DNA of 13,011 nucleotides, from contig DHDO01000074.1 of assembly GCA_002399435.1 (NCBI GenBank), forward strand, positions 301 through 13,311, written 5' to 3'. The translations under genes and the position numbers were made by a program. Origin of the DNA: Firmicutes bacterium UBA4874. Lineage in GTDB: Bacteria; Bacillota; Clostridia; Caldicoprobacterales; DTU083. Shown here one piece after another: positions 6,041 through 13,011 of this stretch (within the stretch, counting starts at the first letter, position 1; every line of letters starts with the position of its first letter). The notes under the pieces were generated by a model. The model searched no databases. It was not told where the DNA came from and worked only from the letters and a program-made list of their open reading frames with translations.

Positions 6041-7052
6041 TGCCGGAAGCATCTCCGCGCATCAGTCTTTCCACGTCGGATCTGCCTACCCGGTTGAAAT
6101 CCCCGGGAATGGAATGCTTCAGACAGCTGGCAGCCACGGCAAACTCCAGTGCTTCCTGTTTCCCGGCATAGGTATTGAGTCCGTAGATCAGCCCGCCGGC
6201 AAAGGAATCCCCGCCGCCTACACGGTCCACAATATCCCGGATCTCATACTTCCTGCTCACATAGAAGTCTTCCCGATCGCTGAGGCATGCGGACCAGCCG
6301 TTGACATCCGCACTTCTGCTTTCCCGCAGGGTAATGGCAATCATCTTCATATTCGGATATTGTTTCAAAACGGCATCGGAAAGAGCCTGATACCGGGACA
6401 GATCCAGTTTTCCGCTCTCGACATCCACATCCACCTGAATGCCCAGGGATTTCTGGCAGTCTTCCTCATTGCCTACCGCCACATCCACATATCCGGCCAG
6501 CTCACACATGACCTCCGGTGCCTTCTTCCCATATTTCCACAGGTTCTTCCGGAAATTCAGATCACAGGAGACGGTTATCTTCTTTTCCCTGGCAGCCTTC
6601 ACCGCTTCCATGGACAATTCCATGGCATTCTGCGAGATCGCAGGAGTAATCCCCGTAATATGAAACCAGCCCACTCCCTCCAGTGCCTTATCCCAGTCGA
6701 TGTCGCCCGGTTTGGCAAGAGCGATGGCCGAATTGGCCCGGTCGTATACGACTTTGCTGGGAAGCTGGTTGGCTCCGCCTTCCGCATAATAAATGCCCAT
6801 GCGTCCGTCTCCGCGCAAAATCTTACCTGTACCAACGCCAAATCTGCGAAGCTCCCCGATACAGGCATCAGCAATGGCATTGTCAGGCAGAACCGTGAGG
6901 AACTCCGTATCCAGCCCATAGTTGGCAAGGGACACTGCCACATTGGCTTCCCCTCCTCCGAAGGTAGCCTCCAGCATGGGACTCTGAAAGAAGCGCTCCT
7001 GCCCCGGCGCCTTCAGCCGAAGCATGATTTCACCGAATGTCAGGTATTTCAT
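6027..7052 (-). CDS. kdgK: 2-keto-3-deoxygluconate kinase (PfkB family)
   Basis: This encodes a 341-residue cytoplasmic sugar kinase of the PfkB/ribokinase family. The N-terminal substrate motif is FGGGEANVA (31-39), and the C-terminal anion-hole motif is [12 protein letters not shown] (276-287) with catalytic base Asp282. KHSIPGDFN (312-320) near the end is typical of KDG kinases. The enzyme phosphorylates 2-keto-3-deoxygluconate to KDPG, the last step before aldolase cleavage in breakdown of pectin-derived uronates. The start is ATG 7052, because AGGAGAG (7067-7061) is 8 nt upstream; a GTG three codons earlier lies too close to that site. The gene follows a rhamnosidase and a VanZ remnant on the same strand. 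No KDPG aldolase or uronate isomerase is in view, so the substrate rests on sequence resemblance. Confidence 0.85.
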   Translation of the reverse strand: MKYLTFGEIMLRLKAPGQERFFQSPMLEATFGGGEANVAVSLANYGLDTEFLTVLPDNAIADACIGELRRFGVGTGKILRGDGRMGIYYAEGGANQLPSKVVYDRANSAIALAKPGDIDWDKALEGVGWFHITGITPAISQNAMELSMEAVKAAREKKITVSCDLNFRKNLWKYGKKAPEVMCELAGYVDVAVGNEEDCQKSLGIQVDVDVESGKLDLSRYQALSDAVLKQYPNMKMIAITLRESRSADVNGWSACLSDREDFYVSRKYEIRDIVDRVGGGDSFAGGLIYGLNTYAGKQEALEFAVAASCLKHSIPGDFNRVGRSDVERLMRGDASGRVQR

Positions 7053-7108
7053 TTGAATCACTCTCCTGTGTATTGTATAATAGATACTATAGCCTTTAAT
7101 CTTATGTT

Positions 7109-7117
7109 ATCATATCA
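7109..7117 (-). promoter_or_regulatory. candidate extended -10 promoter of kdgK
   Basis: On the minus strand TG-A-TATGAT (7117-7109) matches an extended -10 element about 57 nt before the kdgK start. No good -35 box lies at 17 bp, which extended -10 promoters tolerate. The surrounding GTGAT-ATG-ATAAC (7118-7106) is partly symmetric and could be an operator. Confidence 0.4.
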
Positions 7118-7171
7118 CAAAATGCACTAAAATGGTACAAATTCCCGCATAACAATAGCATACAAAGCGCA

Positions 7172-7426
7172 TCAATCCGAGGTATCCGCGGTTTTCTCCC
7201 CGCCAATGTTATAGATATATCTTAGAAAGGCATTCAGCTTTATACCACGCCGATGGATGAAGCTCCGGAATATCCTGTGGAAGAGCTGAAACAAGCCATA
7301 TCCGATTGCGGCTCCGGCAGTGTTGTAAATCAAATCGTTGACATCAACGACTCTCAGCGTAAAGGGCACACTCAGTGTCCCCTTTGGATGCCGGCAACCC
7401 AGCACCCAGAGGGGCAAAATATTCAA
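7172..7426 (-). pseudogene. VanZ-family remnant (C-terminal part)
   Basis: The core FTLRVVDVNDLIYNTAGAAIGY followed by LFQLFHR matches the conserved end of VanZ-like membrane proteins, whose typical form is GRVFD-DDLI-NTLGA-IGY. The only start is a TTG at 7426 with no ribosome site, and an in-frame TAA lies four codons upstream at 7438. At most 84 residues remain, against roughly 150-200 in the family, and the N-terminal membrane helices are missing. The segment before the motif (NILPLWVLGCRHPKG) looks like the family's NILLFIPFG strand joined directly to the motif, suggesting an internal deletion. It lies between the rhamnosidase stop and kdgK, with no sign of translation. It is most likely a decayed gene; a short expressed protein is possible but unlikely. 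Confidence 0.55.
7335..7385. repeat. two neighbouring palindromes within the VanZ remnant
   Basis: TCGTTGA-CA-TCAACGA (7335-7350) has perfect 7-bp arms. AAAGGGCACACT (7361-7372) faces AGTGTCCCCTTT (7374-7385) with one mismatch and one central base. The second falls where the remnant seems to have lost its central part, so it may be linked to a deletion junction. Confidence 0.5.
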
Positions 7427-7445
7427 AAAGTCCGCTTAAAACCCC

Positions 7446-7485
7446 GCTTCGTCATTCCTTCCCTGTTGCTTCGTTATTCCTTCCC
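7446..7485. repeat. 18-bp direct repeat across the rhamnosidase stop
   Basis: GCTTCGTCATTCCTTCCC (7446-7463) and GCTTCGTTATTCCTTCCC (7468-7485) differ at one base and repeat with a 22-bp step. On the minus strand the right copy contains the rhamnosidase TAA stop (7476-7474), and the single difference turns it into TGA in the left copy. The copies are in different reading frames. Confidence 0.75.
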
Positions 7486-10137
7486 CGTTGTTTCCTTTTC
7501 CGCCCTGTAATCCACCGTTGGTACATAATAAATCTCATAATGTCCGGCGGTCAGGGTAAATATCACACCGTCCAGTTCCTGCAGGGCATCCGTTTCCAGA
7601 GCCGACAGTGACTTTCCGTTTATGGTAACCCCATCGATCACGGCATCAGGAAGCTTCACTTCTGCCACTGTATCAAAGGGAATGGTAAACGCATAATGCA
7701 GCCCATCCCCGTCCAGCATCCAGCTGCTTTCATACCGGCCTGCCGCCGAGTCCAGGGACGCCTTCGACCACGTAAGCCTGCCGTTGGGCTGAGGTTCCAG
7801 CTTTGCCCTGCGGAAACCGGGGCAATCCTCCACCGGCTGAATGCCGCACATGTTCCGGTACATCCATTCCACAATGGATCCGAACGCATAATGGTTCAGG
7901 GAGTTCATACCCCGCTCGCCGAACTTCCCGTTAGGCAGCAGGGAATTCCACCTCTCCCAGATGGTCGTGGCTCCCATCTTCACTTCATACAGCCAGCCTG
8001 GAAAATCCTCATTCAAAAGCAGGCGATAAGCCGTATCGTTGTATCCATTTTCCGATAATACCCGGCACAGGAGAGGGGTCCCCACAAAGCCGGTCTTCAA
8101 ATGATAATTGTTTTCCTTTAATTTCCTCTCCAGAGTGGAAGCAGCCCGTTTGCGGAACTTTTCCGGAATCAGATCCATGTAAAGAGCCAGCACATAGGCG
8201 GTTTGCGTATCCACTGCCAGCCTTCCATTGGGAGTCAGGAATTCCTTTTGGAATCCTTCCTTCACTTCATCGGACAATGTCTGATATTCCCTGGCCATGT
8301 CCTTCTTCCCCAGTACACGGGCTGCCCTGGCAACCAATTCCGCGGAATAGGCATAATAAGCTGTTGCTATGTAGTCTTCCGCCGTTCCGCCTCTGGGATT
8401 ATACTCGCCTGGGCCGTCCAATGCCAGCCAGTCTCCGTAATGAAAGCCGGTATTCCACAAATGGCTGCCATCATCCTGCCTGTGGATATAATCCACCCAG
8501 GCCTTCATGCTCTCCAGCTGCTGCTCCAGTATGGCCTTGTCTCCATAATGCAGATAGACATTCCAGGGAATCACCGTGGCAGCATCCCCCCATACAGAAG
8601 ACCCCACACCATCCACGCAGGTTTTCGGCACAACATGGGCTACTGCACCATTGTCCTGCTTTTGCTCCAGAGCCAGATCATACAGGTATTTGTGATAAAA
8701 GGCATCGGTATCCATATTGAAACAGGCGGTACCGGAAAAGACATCCGCATCCCCTGTCCATCCCATACGCTCATCCCTCTGGGGGCAGTCCGTCGGGACA
8801 TCCAGAAAGTTCCCCTTCTGTCCCCACAGGGCATTCAAAAACAGCCGGTTGACCAGAGGATCGGAGGTCTTGATTTCGCCGATGCGTTCCATATCGGAAT
8901 GCAGGACACATCCGGTAAAATCCTCCGGATGAATCTCCCCCGGCCAGCCTTCCACTTTCACATAACGGAAGCCGTAAAAAGTAAAGTGGGGCCGCACCAC
9001 CGCAGGACATCCGTCGGAAATATAGTGAAACTCAGCCTTTGCCGAACGAAGGTTTTCTCTGGAAAAACATCCGTCCTGCAGCTCTTCCCCATGCATGAGA
9101 ACAATCTCCGTATCCTTCGGGGCATTCACCTTCATCCGCATCCATCCCACCATGTTCTGCCCCATGTCCAGTACTGTCTCCCCTTTCGGTGTCCGGATCA
9201 CCTGGACTGGCCGGAGTTCATTCATGACATGTACCGGCAGACTTCGACGCGCTTCCAGCCGGCCTTTGCCGATATCCAGGAAACGGGTGCCGGACCAGCT
9301 GCCGTCATCCAATCCAGTCTCGGACCAACCGGCAATCTGCCTGTTGGAATCATAAACCTCCCCGTCATAAATGCTGCTCTCCTGCACCGGTCCGGGTGCG
9401 GCTTTCCAGCTTTCATCCGTTGCAATTGTCACGGACCTTCCATCCCTGTAGGACACGATCAGCTCACAGATCAGAGCCGTGGTATCCCCATAGATGTTGC
9501 CCTGGTTGGCCCGAAAGCCAAAACGCCCTTTATACCAGCCATTGCCCAGCATGGCGCCCATTGCATTTTCGCCGGGATGCAGCAGGGACGTTACATCATA
9601 GGTCTGATACTGCATCCATTTGTCATAGGCATTGCAGTCAGGGGTCAGATATTCCTTTCCGGCCTTCCGGCCGTTCAGCTCGAGCTCATAGAGCCCCAGG
9701 CCGCATACATATACCCGGGCAGAAGCCACTTCCCCATCCAGGGAAAACGTCTTCCGCAGTAAGGGATGAATGCTTTTCTCCTCCCAGTCCGGAGTAATCC
9801 ATTCTGCTGTCCAGGGTTCTTCCATTTTGGACGTTTCAAACCAGGCAGCCGGACTTTGTATTTTCCCCTGCTGATCCGTCCAAACCGTGACACGCCAGTA
9901 ATATCTTGTGCGGGGCTTCAGCTCCAGCGGAAGCCGGAATCCCAGGCTGTCAATATCATCCCGTTTCCCGCTGTCATACAATATCTGCCCGAAGTCTTCC
10001 TCCGCTGCCACCTGTACCCTTGCGGCCGTCTGAAACTTTGCACCGGGCGCCTTCGTAACCCAGCTCAGACGAGGCTGTCCCAAATAAAACCCAAGAGGAT
10101 TACCGATCCGGTTGCACTTCATTCGCGTGATGCTCAT
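7474..10137 (-). CDS. GH78 alpha-L-rhamnosidase, intracellular
   Basis: This 887-residue glycoside hydrolase releases terminal L-rhamnose from rhamnogalacturonan fragments or plant glycosides. In order it has an N-terminal fibronectin-like domain (about 1-103), a lectin-like beta domain with GLYELELNG (148-156) and YDVTSLL (180-186), the concanavalin-like domain with LDMGQN (323-328), an (alpha/alpha)6 barrel from about 420, and a C-terminal beta domain (about 765-880). Catalytic motifs are DCPQRDERMGWTGD (450-463), with likely general acid Glu456, and TTIWERW (724-730), with likely general base Glu728. No signal peptide is present, so it acts inside the cell on imported oligosaccharides. The ATG is preceded by AAAGGAGT 9 nt upstream. 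An operator-like palindrome covers its promoter. KDG kinase downstream fits a pectin-utilisation setting, although no transporter or rhamnose catabolic gene is in view. Confidence 0.93.
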   Translation of the reverse strand: MSITRMKCNRIGNPLGFYLGQPRLSWVTKAPGAKFQTAARVQVAAEEDFGQILYDSGKRDDIDSLGFRLPLELKPRTRYYWRVTVWTDQQGKIQSPAAWFETSKMEEPWTAEWITPDWEEKSIHPLLRKTFSLDGEVASARVYVCGLGLYELELNGRKAGKEYLTPDCNAYDKWMQYQTYDVTSLLHPGENAMGAMLGNGWYKGRFGFRANQGNIYGDTTALICELIVSYRDGRSVTIATDESWKAAPGPVQESSIYDGEVYDSNRQIAGWSETGLDDGSWSGTRFLDIGKGRLEARRSLPVHVMNELRPVQVIRTPKGETVLDMGQNMVGWMRMKVNAPKDTEIVLMHGEELQDGCFSRENLRSAKAEFHYISDGCPAVVRPHFTFYGFRYVKVEGWPGEIHPEDFTGCVLHSDMERIGEIKTSDPLVNRLFLNALWGQKGNFLDVPTDCPQRDERMGWTGDADVFSGTACFNMDTDAFYHKYLYDLALEQKQDNGAVAHVVPKTCVDGVGSSVWGDAATVIPWNVYLHYGDKAILEQQLESMKAWVDYIHRQDDGSHLWNTGFHYGDWLALDGPGEYNPRGGTAEDYIATAYYAYSAELVARAARVLGKKDMAREYQTLSDEVKEGFQKEFLTPNGRLAVDTQTAYVLALYMDLIPEKFRKRAASTLERKLKENNYHLKTGFVGTPLLCRVLSENGYNDTAYRLLLNEDFPGWLYEVKMGATTIWERWNSLLPNGKFGERGMNSLNHYAFGSIVEWMYRNMCGIQPVEDCPGFRRAKLEPQPNGRLTWSKASLDSAAGRYESSWMLDGDGLHYAFTIPFDTVAEVKLPDAVIDGVTINGKSLSALETDALQELDGVIFTLTAGHYEIYYVPTVDYRAEKETTGKE

Positions 10138-10209
10138 TATGACTTTACTCCTTTCACCCTTCTGTCCTTTCCATACATCTGTTGCTTTTTATAATACAAG
10201 GTCCAAGGT

Positions 10210-10228
10210 GATAATACCATATATTATC
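10210..10228 (-). promoter_or_regulatory. rhamnosidase promoter with overlapping palindromic operator
   Basis: GATAATA (10210-10216) faces TATTATC (10222-10228) perfectly around a 5-bp centre. On the minus strand the sequence TG-G-TATTAT (10219-10211) is an extended -10 element, so the palindrome covers it. The start of transcription would be near 10204, about 66 nt before the start codon. A repressor bound here would shut off the gene, as expected for a substrate-induced hydrolase. The regulator is not in the window. Confidence 0.5.
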
Positions 10229-10261
10229 TATATTGGCACAACAAAATTCATAGTATTTTTA

Positions 10262-11809
10262 TCAGGAAGGGCGGCATAGTTCGGTAAGCCTGCGATTCAT
10301 CTCGTCATACTTCTGCTCGGAAGAAAGAGCCACCAGATAATCCCCATGCAGAACACAGGTATCCCCATTGGGGACAAATTCCTTTTCTCCTCTGCTCAGC
10401 CCTATAATCAGCGTGCCTTCCGGCCAGGATATGTCCCTTACTCTTTTCCCGGCTATTTTACTGCCGGGTTCCACCGGAACCTCAATAATCGCTCCAGCCC
10501 CTTTCCGGTCAACCGGGGTTCGATTTCCGCCTGTCATACGGTCCAGCAGCACTTCATAAATGGGAGATATGTTCAGAATATCCGATGTCAGCAGTGCAAC
10601 AAAGGAAACAACTGCAACCGGCAGCAAATGTACCAGGGATCCGGTCATCTCCGCCATCAGCAGAATACTGGTAACCGGCGCCTTTACGGAGCCTGACATG
10701 GCTCCGGCCATTGCACAGACACAAAAAGCCGGAATAAACTCTGCAGGCACATCAAATACAGCAACAGCCTGTCCAAAAACACGTCCGGTCAAAGCCCCAA
10801 TGGCCAGAATCGGCATAAAAATACCGCCGGGAATCCCGCTTCCAAAACTGGTACATGTAAAAATCAGCTTTGCAATCAGAAAGGTTATCAGCAATGGGAT
10901 GCCGATCTCCCCGTTCTCCGACAGTTTGATCAGACCCTGTCCCCCGCCCAGAATCTGCGGGAGGAACAGGCCACAGGGCAGTGCAATGAGAAATGCAAGG
11001 ATCGGACGCAGGACGGCAGGTATTTTTTCATATAACGTTCCGGCTCCCAGCAGGCCTTTGTTCGTAATGCCCCCCACGAGCCCGGAAAGGATTCCCAGAA
11101 CCGGCAGCCACATATAGTACTGCATGGGCAACTGAGAAATGCCGACATAGCTCAATACCGGCTTCAATCCAAAAAAATACTTGGATACACAATCCGATGT
11201 CAGGGCTGCGGCGGTTGCTGCTATCAGAATATTGGGAGAAAAGGATCTGTGAATCTCCTCCAGAGCAAACATAATACCGGACAGCGGTGCGTTGAATGCG
11301 GCGGAAAGGCCGGCGGATGCGCCAGCCGTAATCAGATAATTCTCTTCCAGCTTGTTTTTTCCGGTTTTCTCTGCCAGTGCCTGGCTGCCGCATGCTCCAA
11401 TCTGGATGGATGGACCTTCTCTCCCCACCGATACCCCAAAAAGAGATCCCATAAATCCCGCCAAAAAACGCACGGTCAATATGGCGTACCATTTCATTTT
11501 CATGCCCAGCAAAAGAATACCTTCCACCTGGGGGATGCCACTTCCCTTTGCATCGGGTTCCAGCCTTGTAAGCCAGTACACGATAAAACCCGCAGCGATG
11601 AGGAAAAGAATCCATGGGGCAATAAAAATGGGATGAACTTTCAGATACCGATAGGCCTGAATCGACTTTTCCGTACCAAATTCAATTCCCAGGCGGTACA
11701 GTACAGCCAGAAGGCCGGAAATCAAACCAGCCAGGATCCCCTTATAAGTGATTCTCCACTTTAATTGATTGAAACCTGACAGCATGTGATATATTTTTGA
11801 TTTTCCCAA
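10262..11809 (-). CDS. ClC-family H+/Cl- antiporter with TrkA_C domain
   Basis: This encodes a 515-residue membrane protein with the three ClC selectivity motifs: GSGIPQVEG (89-97), GREGPS (129-134) and GSGIPGGIFMP (323-333). Glu131 matches the gating glutamate (E148 of E. coli ClC), Glu185 in the EE pair matches the proton glutamate (E203), and Tyr418 matches Y445. Retention of the proton glutamate points to a 2Cl-/H+ exchanger rather than a channel. About 75 residues at the end (from about 436, GAGAIIEVPVEPGSKIAGKR) form a TrkA_C/RCK_C domain, a type of ligand-sensing module that in some potassium transporters binds cyclic-di-AMP. TTG 11809 is preferred because GGGGGAG ends five bases upstream; TTG 11812 and ATG 11785 are alternatives. 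It follows the kinase-like gene by under 30 bp, so the two are probably co-transcribed. Confidence 0.92.
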   Translation of the reverse strand: MGKSKIYHMLSGFNQLKWRITYKGILAGLISGLLAVLYRLGIEFGTEKSIQAYRYLKVHPIFIAPWILFLIAAGFIVYWLTRLEPDAKGSGIPQVEGILLLGMKMKWYAILTVRFLAGFMGSLFGVSVGREGPSIQIGACGSQALAEKTGKNKLEENYLITAGASAGLSAAFNAPLSGIMFALEEIHRSFSPNILIAATAAALTSDCVSKYFFGLKPVLSYVGISQLPMQYYMWLPVLGILSGLVGGITNKGLLGAGTLYEKIPAVLRPILAFLIALPCGLFLPQILGGGQGLIKLSENGEIGIPLLITFLIAKLIFTCTSFGSGIPGGIFMPILAIGALTGRVFGQAVAVFDVPAEFIPAFCVCAMAGAMSGSVKAPVTSILLMAEMTGSLVHLLPVAVVSFVALLTSDILNISPIYEVLLDRMTGGNRTPVDRKGAGAIIEVPVEPGSKIAGKRVRDISWPEGTLIIGLSRGEKEFVPNGDTCVLHGDYLVALSSEQKYDEMNRRLTELCRPS

Positions 11810-11838
11810 CAATACTCCCCCAAAGATTCAATATGTGA

Positions 11839-12909
11839 TTACCAAATATTACAAACAACCTGTGAACCGAAAGACTGCCAATGGTCCGGACTGAAGTACG
11901 TATCGTAATCAGAGTATGTACCAAAATACGTGGGCCACGTATTGTCCGGGCAGGAAGGCGGTTCAAACAGTTCCGGCTGTGCCAGCCATGTATCCGGATC
12001 ATCATGGGAAACGCACGGGGCGGAGCATTCTTTCCGTGGACGTCCGGATCCCGGAATCCCCAGCAGGAAATAAAAATACCGATAAACCTTGCGGTAAGCG
12101 GACATGGGCGGAACCTCCAGAATGGAACGGTATCCTTTCAAAAAGGGCACGACGGATTTTGAGTCGAGAAGATATTCCAGGCCGATGAAGTCCAGCACCC
12201 TCGGACCTGCCACATAAGCCCTGCTGCCCACAAAGGCAGTGATATTTCCTTGCCCGGACAGGAACCGGGAAGGACTCATCCCCGGAAGAATAGGGCAAAA
12301 CCATTTCGGGACGGGCAGGGAGCCCAGTTCCTCCAGGATTTCACCGGACATTCTCCGAACCGCGCTATCCACAGGATACGTCTCCGTCATTGTCCGGATG
12401 ACTTCTGCTAGATGATCATGAAACCGGGCTCTCGGCTCTGTTTTGGTTTTCGCCAGGTTTCCGAAAAAGTTGGTGCGGCTGCGATGCACCTTCGCCAGCC
12501 AGATACCAAACGAAACAAGAAGTTCCTCCGGCTGATCCGCAAAGGATTTCATTGCCTTTCCCCTCATTTTCTCCACAATTAGATATTCCTTGCCGCCCAA
12601 CTCCTTTTTCGACTGAATTTTCGGCACAGGAATATCCGAAATCGTACTCAACAATTCCAGAGTTTTTTCATAACACGACATATCTTCGGGGTCCCTGCCG
12701 AACAACTGCCTGCATCCCTTCCAAAATTCAGTCTCCGGCAGCTGCCCGGATCCAGGCATGAGCACCACAGATTCTCCGGAAACCGTTTTCACAAACCATG
12801 CCGGGCCGGCCAGTCCGTAATTGCCGGAATCCTGCACTTTCATCACTTCAATGATCTCTTCCTGAAACAAGCGCTGCAGCAGTCTGCGCTGGGATGTATC
12901 TGTTGTCAC
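11839..12909 (-). CDS. predicted APH-fold pseudokinase
   Basis: This 356-residue protein has the outline of aminoglycoside/choline-type phosphotransferases. It has a strand pair FVKTVSGESVVLMP (39-52), IPVPKI (93-98), the hinge YLIVEKMRG (109-117), and helix SFGIWLAKVHR (133-143), followed by a catalytic-loop region near 204-230. The expected HGDLHPxN reads LPGMSPSR (208-215), so the catalytic Asp position holds Gly210 and the Asn position Arg215. The metal-binding Asp of the I-D-W motif appears as Gly228 (ITAFVGS). The ATP-binding Lys position seems to be Met51. A roughly 70-residue tail (286-356) is rich in Pro, Asp, Tyr and Trp. GTG 12909 is the start: AGGAGGTGA-type bases lie 7 nt upstream, and a -35/-10 pair precedes it. 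The intact frame argues for a selected non-catalytic role. The residue alignment is by eye. Confidence 0.72.
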   Translation of the reverse strand: MTTDTSQRRLLQRLFQEEIIEVMKVQDSGNYGLAGPAWFVKTVSGESVVLMPGSGQLPETEFWKGCRQLFGRDPEDMSCYEKTLELLSTISDIPVPKIQSKKELGGKEYLIVEKMRGKAMKSFADQPEELLVSFGIWLAKVHRSRTNFFGNLAKTKTEPRARFHDHLAEVIRTMTETYPVDSAVRRMSGEILEELGSLPVPKWFCPILPGMSPSRFLSGQGNITAFVGSRAYVAGPRVLDFIGLEYLLDSKSVVPFLKGYRSILEVPPMSAYRKVYRYFYFLLGIPGSGRPRKECSAPCVSHDDPDTWLAQPELFEPPSCPDNTWPTYFGTYSDYDTYFSPDHWQSFGSQVVCNIW

Positions 12910-12979
12910 AAGCTCACCTCCCCATATGATTACCATCCATATATACCATCTACCTGAATTATTGGTATAATACATAGGG

Positions 12980-13008
12980 ATTATACATCGCAGTCTATAA
13001 CATTGCAA
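12980..13008 (-). promoter_or_regulatory. sigma-A promoter of the pseudokinase-ClC unit
   Basis: On the minus strand TTGCAA (13008-13003) and a perfect -10 TATAAT (12985-12980) are 17 bp apart. Transcription should start near 12973, giving a leader of about 64 nt that ends in GGGGAGGTGA before GTG 12909. The leader contains ATATG and CATAT facing each other over 9 bases, a possible weak operator or hairpin. Confidence 0.78.
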
Positions 13009-13011
13009 AAA

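Noticed and set aside
5880..7130. A 416-codon plus-strand open frame
   Set aside because: It is antisense to kdgK, runs through the ABC terminator, and shows no family motif.
7253..7510. An 85-codon plus-strand frame
   Set aside because: It overlaps the VanZ motif on the other strand and the rhamnosidase 3' end, with no ribosome site or family likeness.
8203..9762. A 519-codon plus-strand open frame
   Set aside because: It is exactly antisense to the well-supported GH78 gene; its translation is rich in His, Ile and Pro without recognisable motifs, and it has no ribosome site.
11839..12909. Functional aminoglycoside resistance enzyme
   Set aside because: The HGD, Asn and metal Asp positions are all replaced, so transfer of phosphate is not expected.

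Overview
The window looks like chromosome of an anaerobic, spore-forming Firmicute of the class Clostridia, probably Lachnospiraceae or a close relative. The reasons are a Spo0E-type phosphatase, strong AGGAGG-type ribosome sites with several GTG/TTG starts, sigma-A promoters, a clostridial MarR + two-subunit ABC exporter operon, and intracellular plant-polysaccharide genes. G+C is about one half by eye. This placement is inferred from gene content, not from a phylogenetic marker. I see no tRNA, rRNA, CRISPR array, transposase or phage gene.

Layout, left to right. (1) 1-1400: a small Spo0E-like gene (+), then a convergent one-TM bacterial PH-domain protein (-). An AT-rich gap with short tandem repeats follows, then a 59-residue single-TM basic protein (+) ending in a clear terminator. 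(2) 1428-6012: a complete drug-efflux type operon. Three helically phased 10-bp repeats lie just upstream of a near-consensus promoter. A MarR-like palindrome sits at the start point, followed by a leader of about 150 nt, marR, and two overlapping ABC exporter half-transporter genes. The operon ends in a bulged inverted repeat and a strong intrinsic terminator. The two ABC subunits are asymmetric: the first has lost the catalytic Glu and switch His, and the second has an altered signature motif. (3) 6027-10228, all on the minus strand: a GH78 alpha-L-rhamnosidase with an operator-like palindrome over its promoter, a VanZ-family remnant, and a 2-keto-3-deoxygluconate kinase. Rhamnosidase plus KDG kinase suggests use of pectin or rhamnogalacturonan. 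(4) 10262-13008, minus strand: from one strong promoter, a predicted APH-fold pseudokinase followed 26-29 bp later by a ClC-type H+/Cl- antiporter with a C-terminal TrkA_C/RCK_C regulatory domain.

The most notable observations are the APH-like protein in which the HGD, Asn and metal-binding Asp motifs all appear replaced although the gene has a promoter, a ribosome site and an intact frame; its pairing with a ligand-sensor-bearing ClC; the architecture of the marR promoter; and a recurring pattern of short tandem duplications, three of which straddle stop codons. No wholly new multi-gene system is proven by the sequence. The pseudokinase-ClC pair is the best candidate for undescribed biology.
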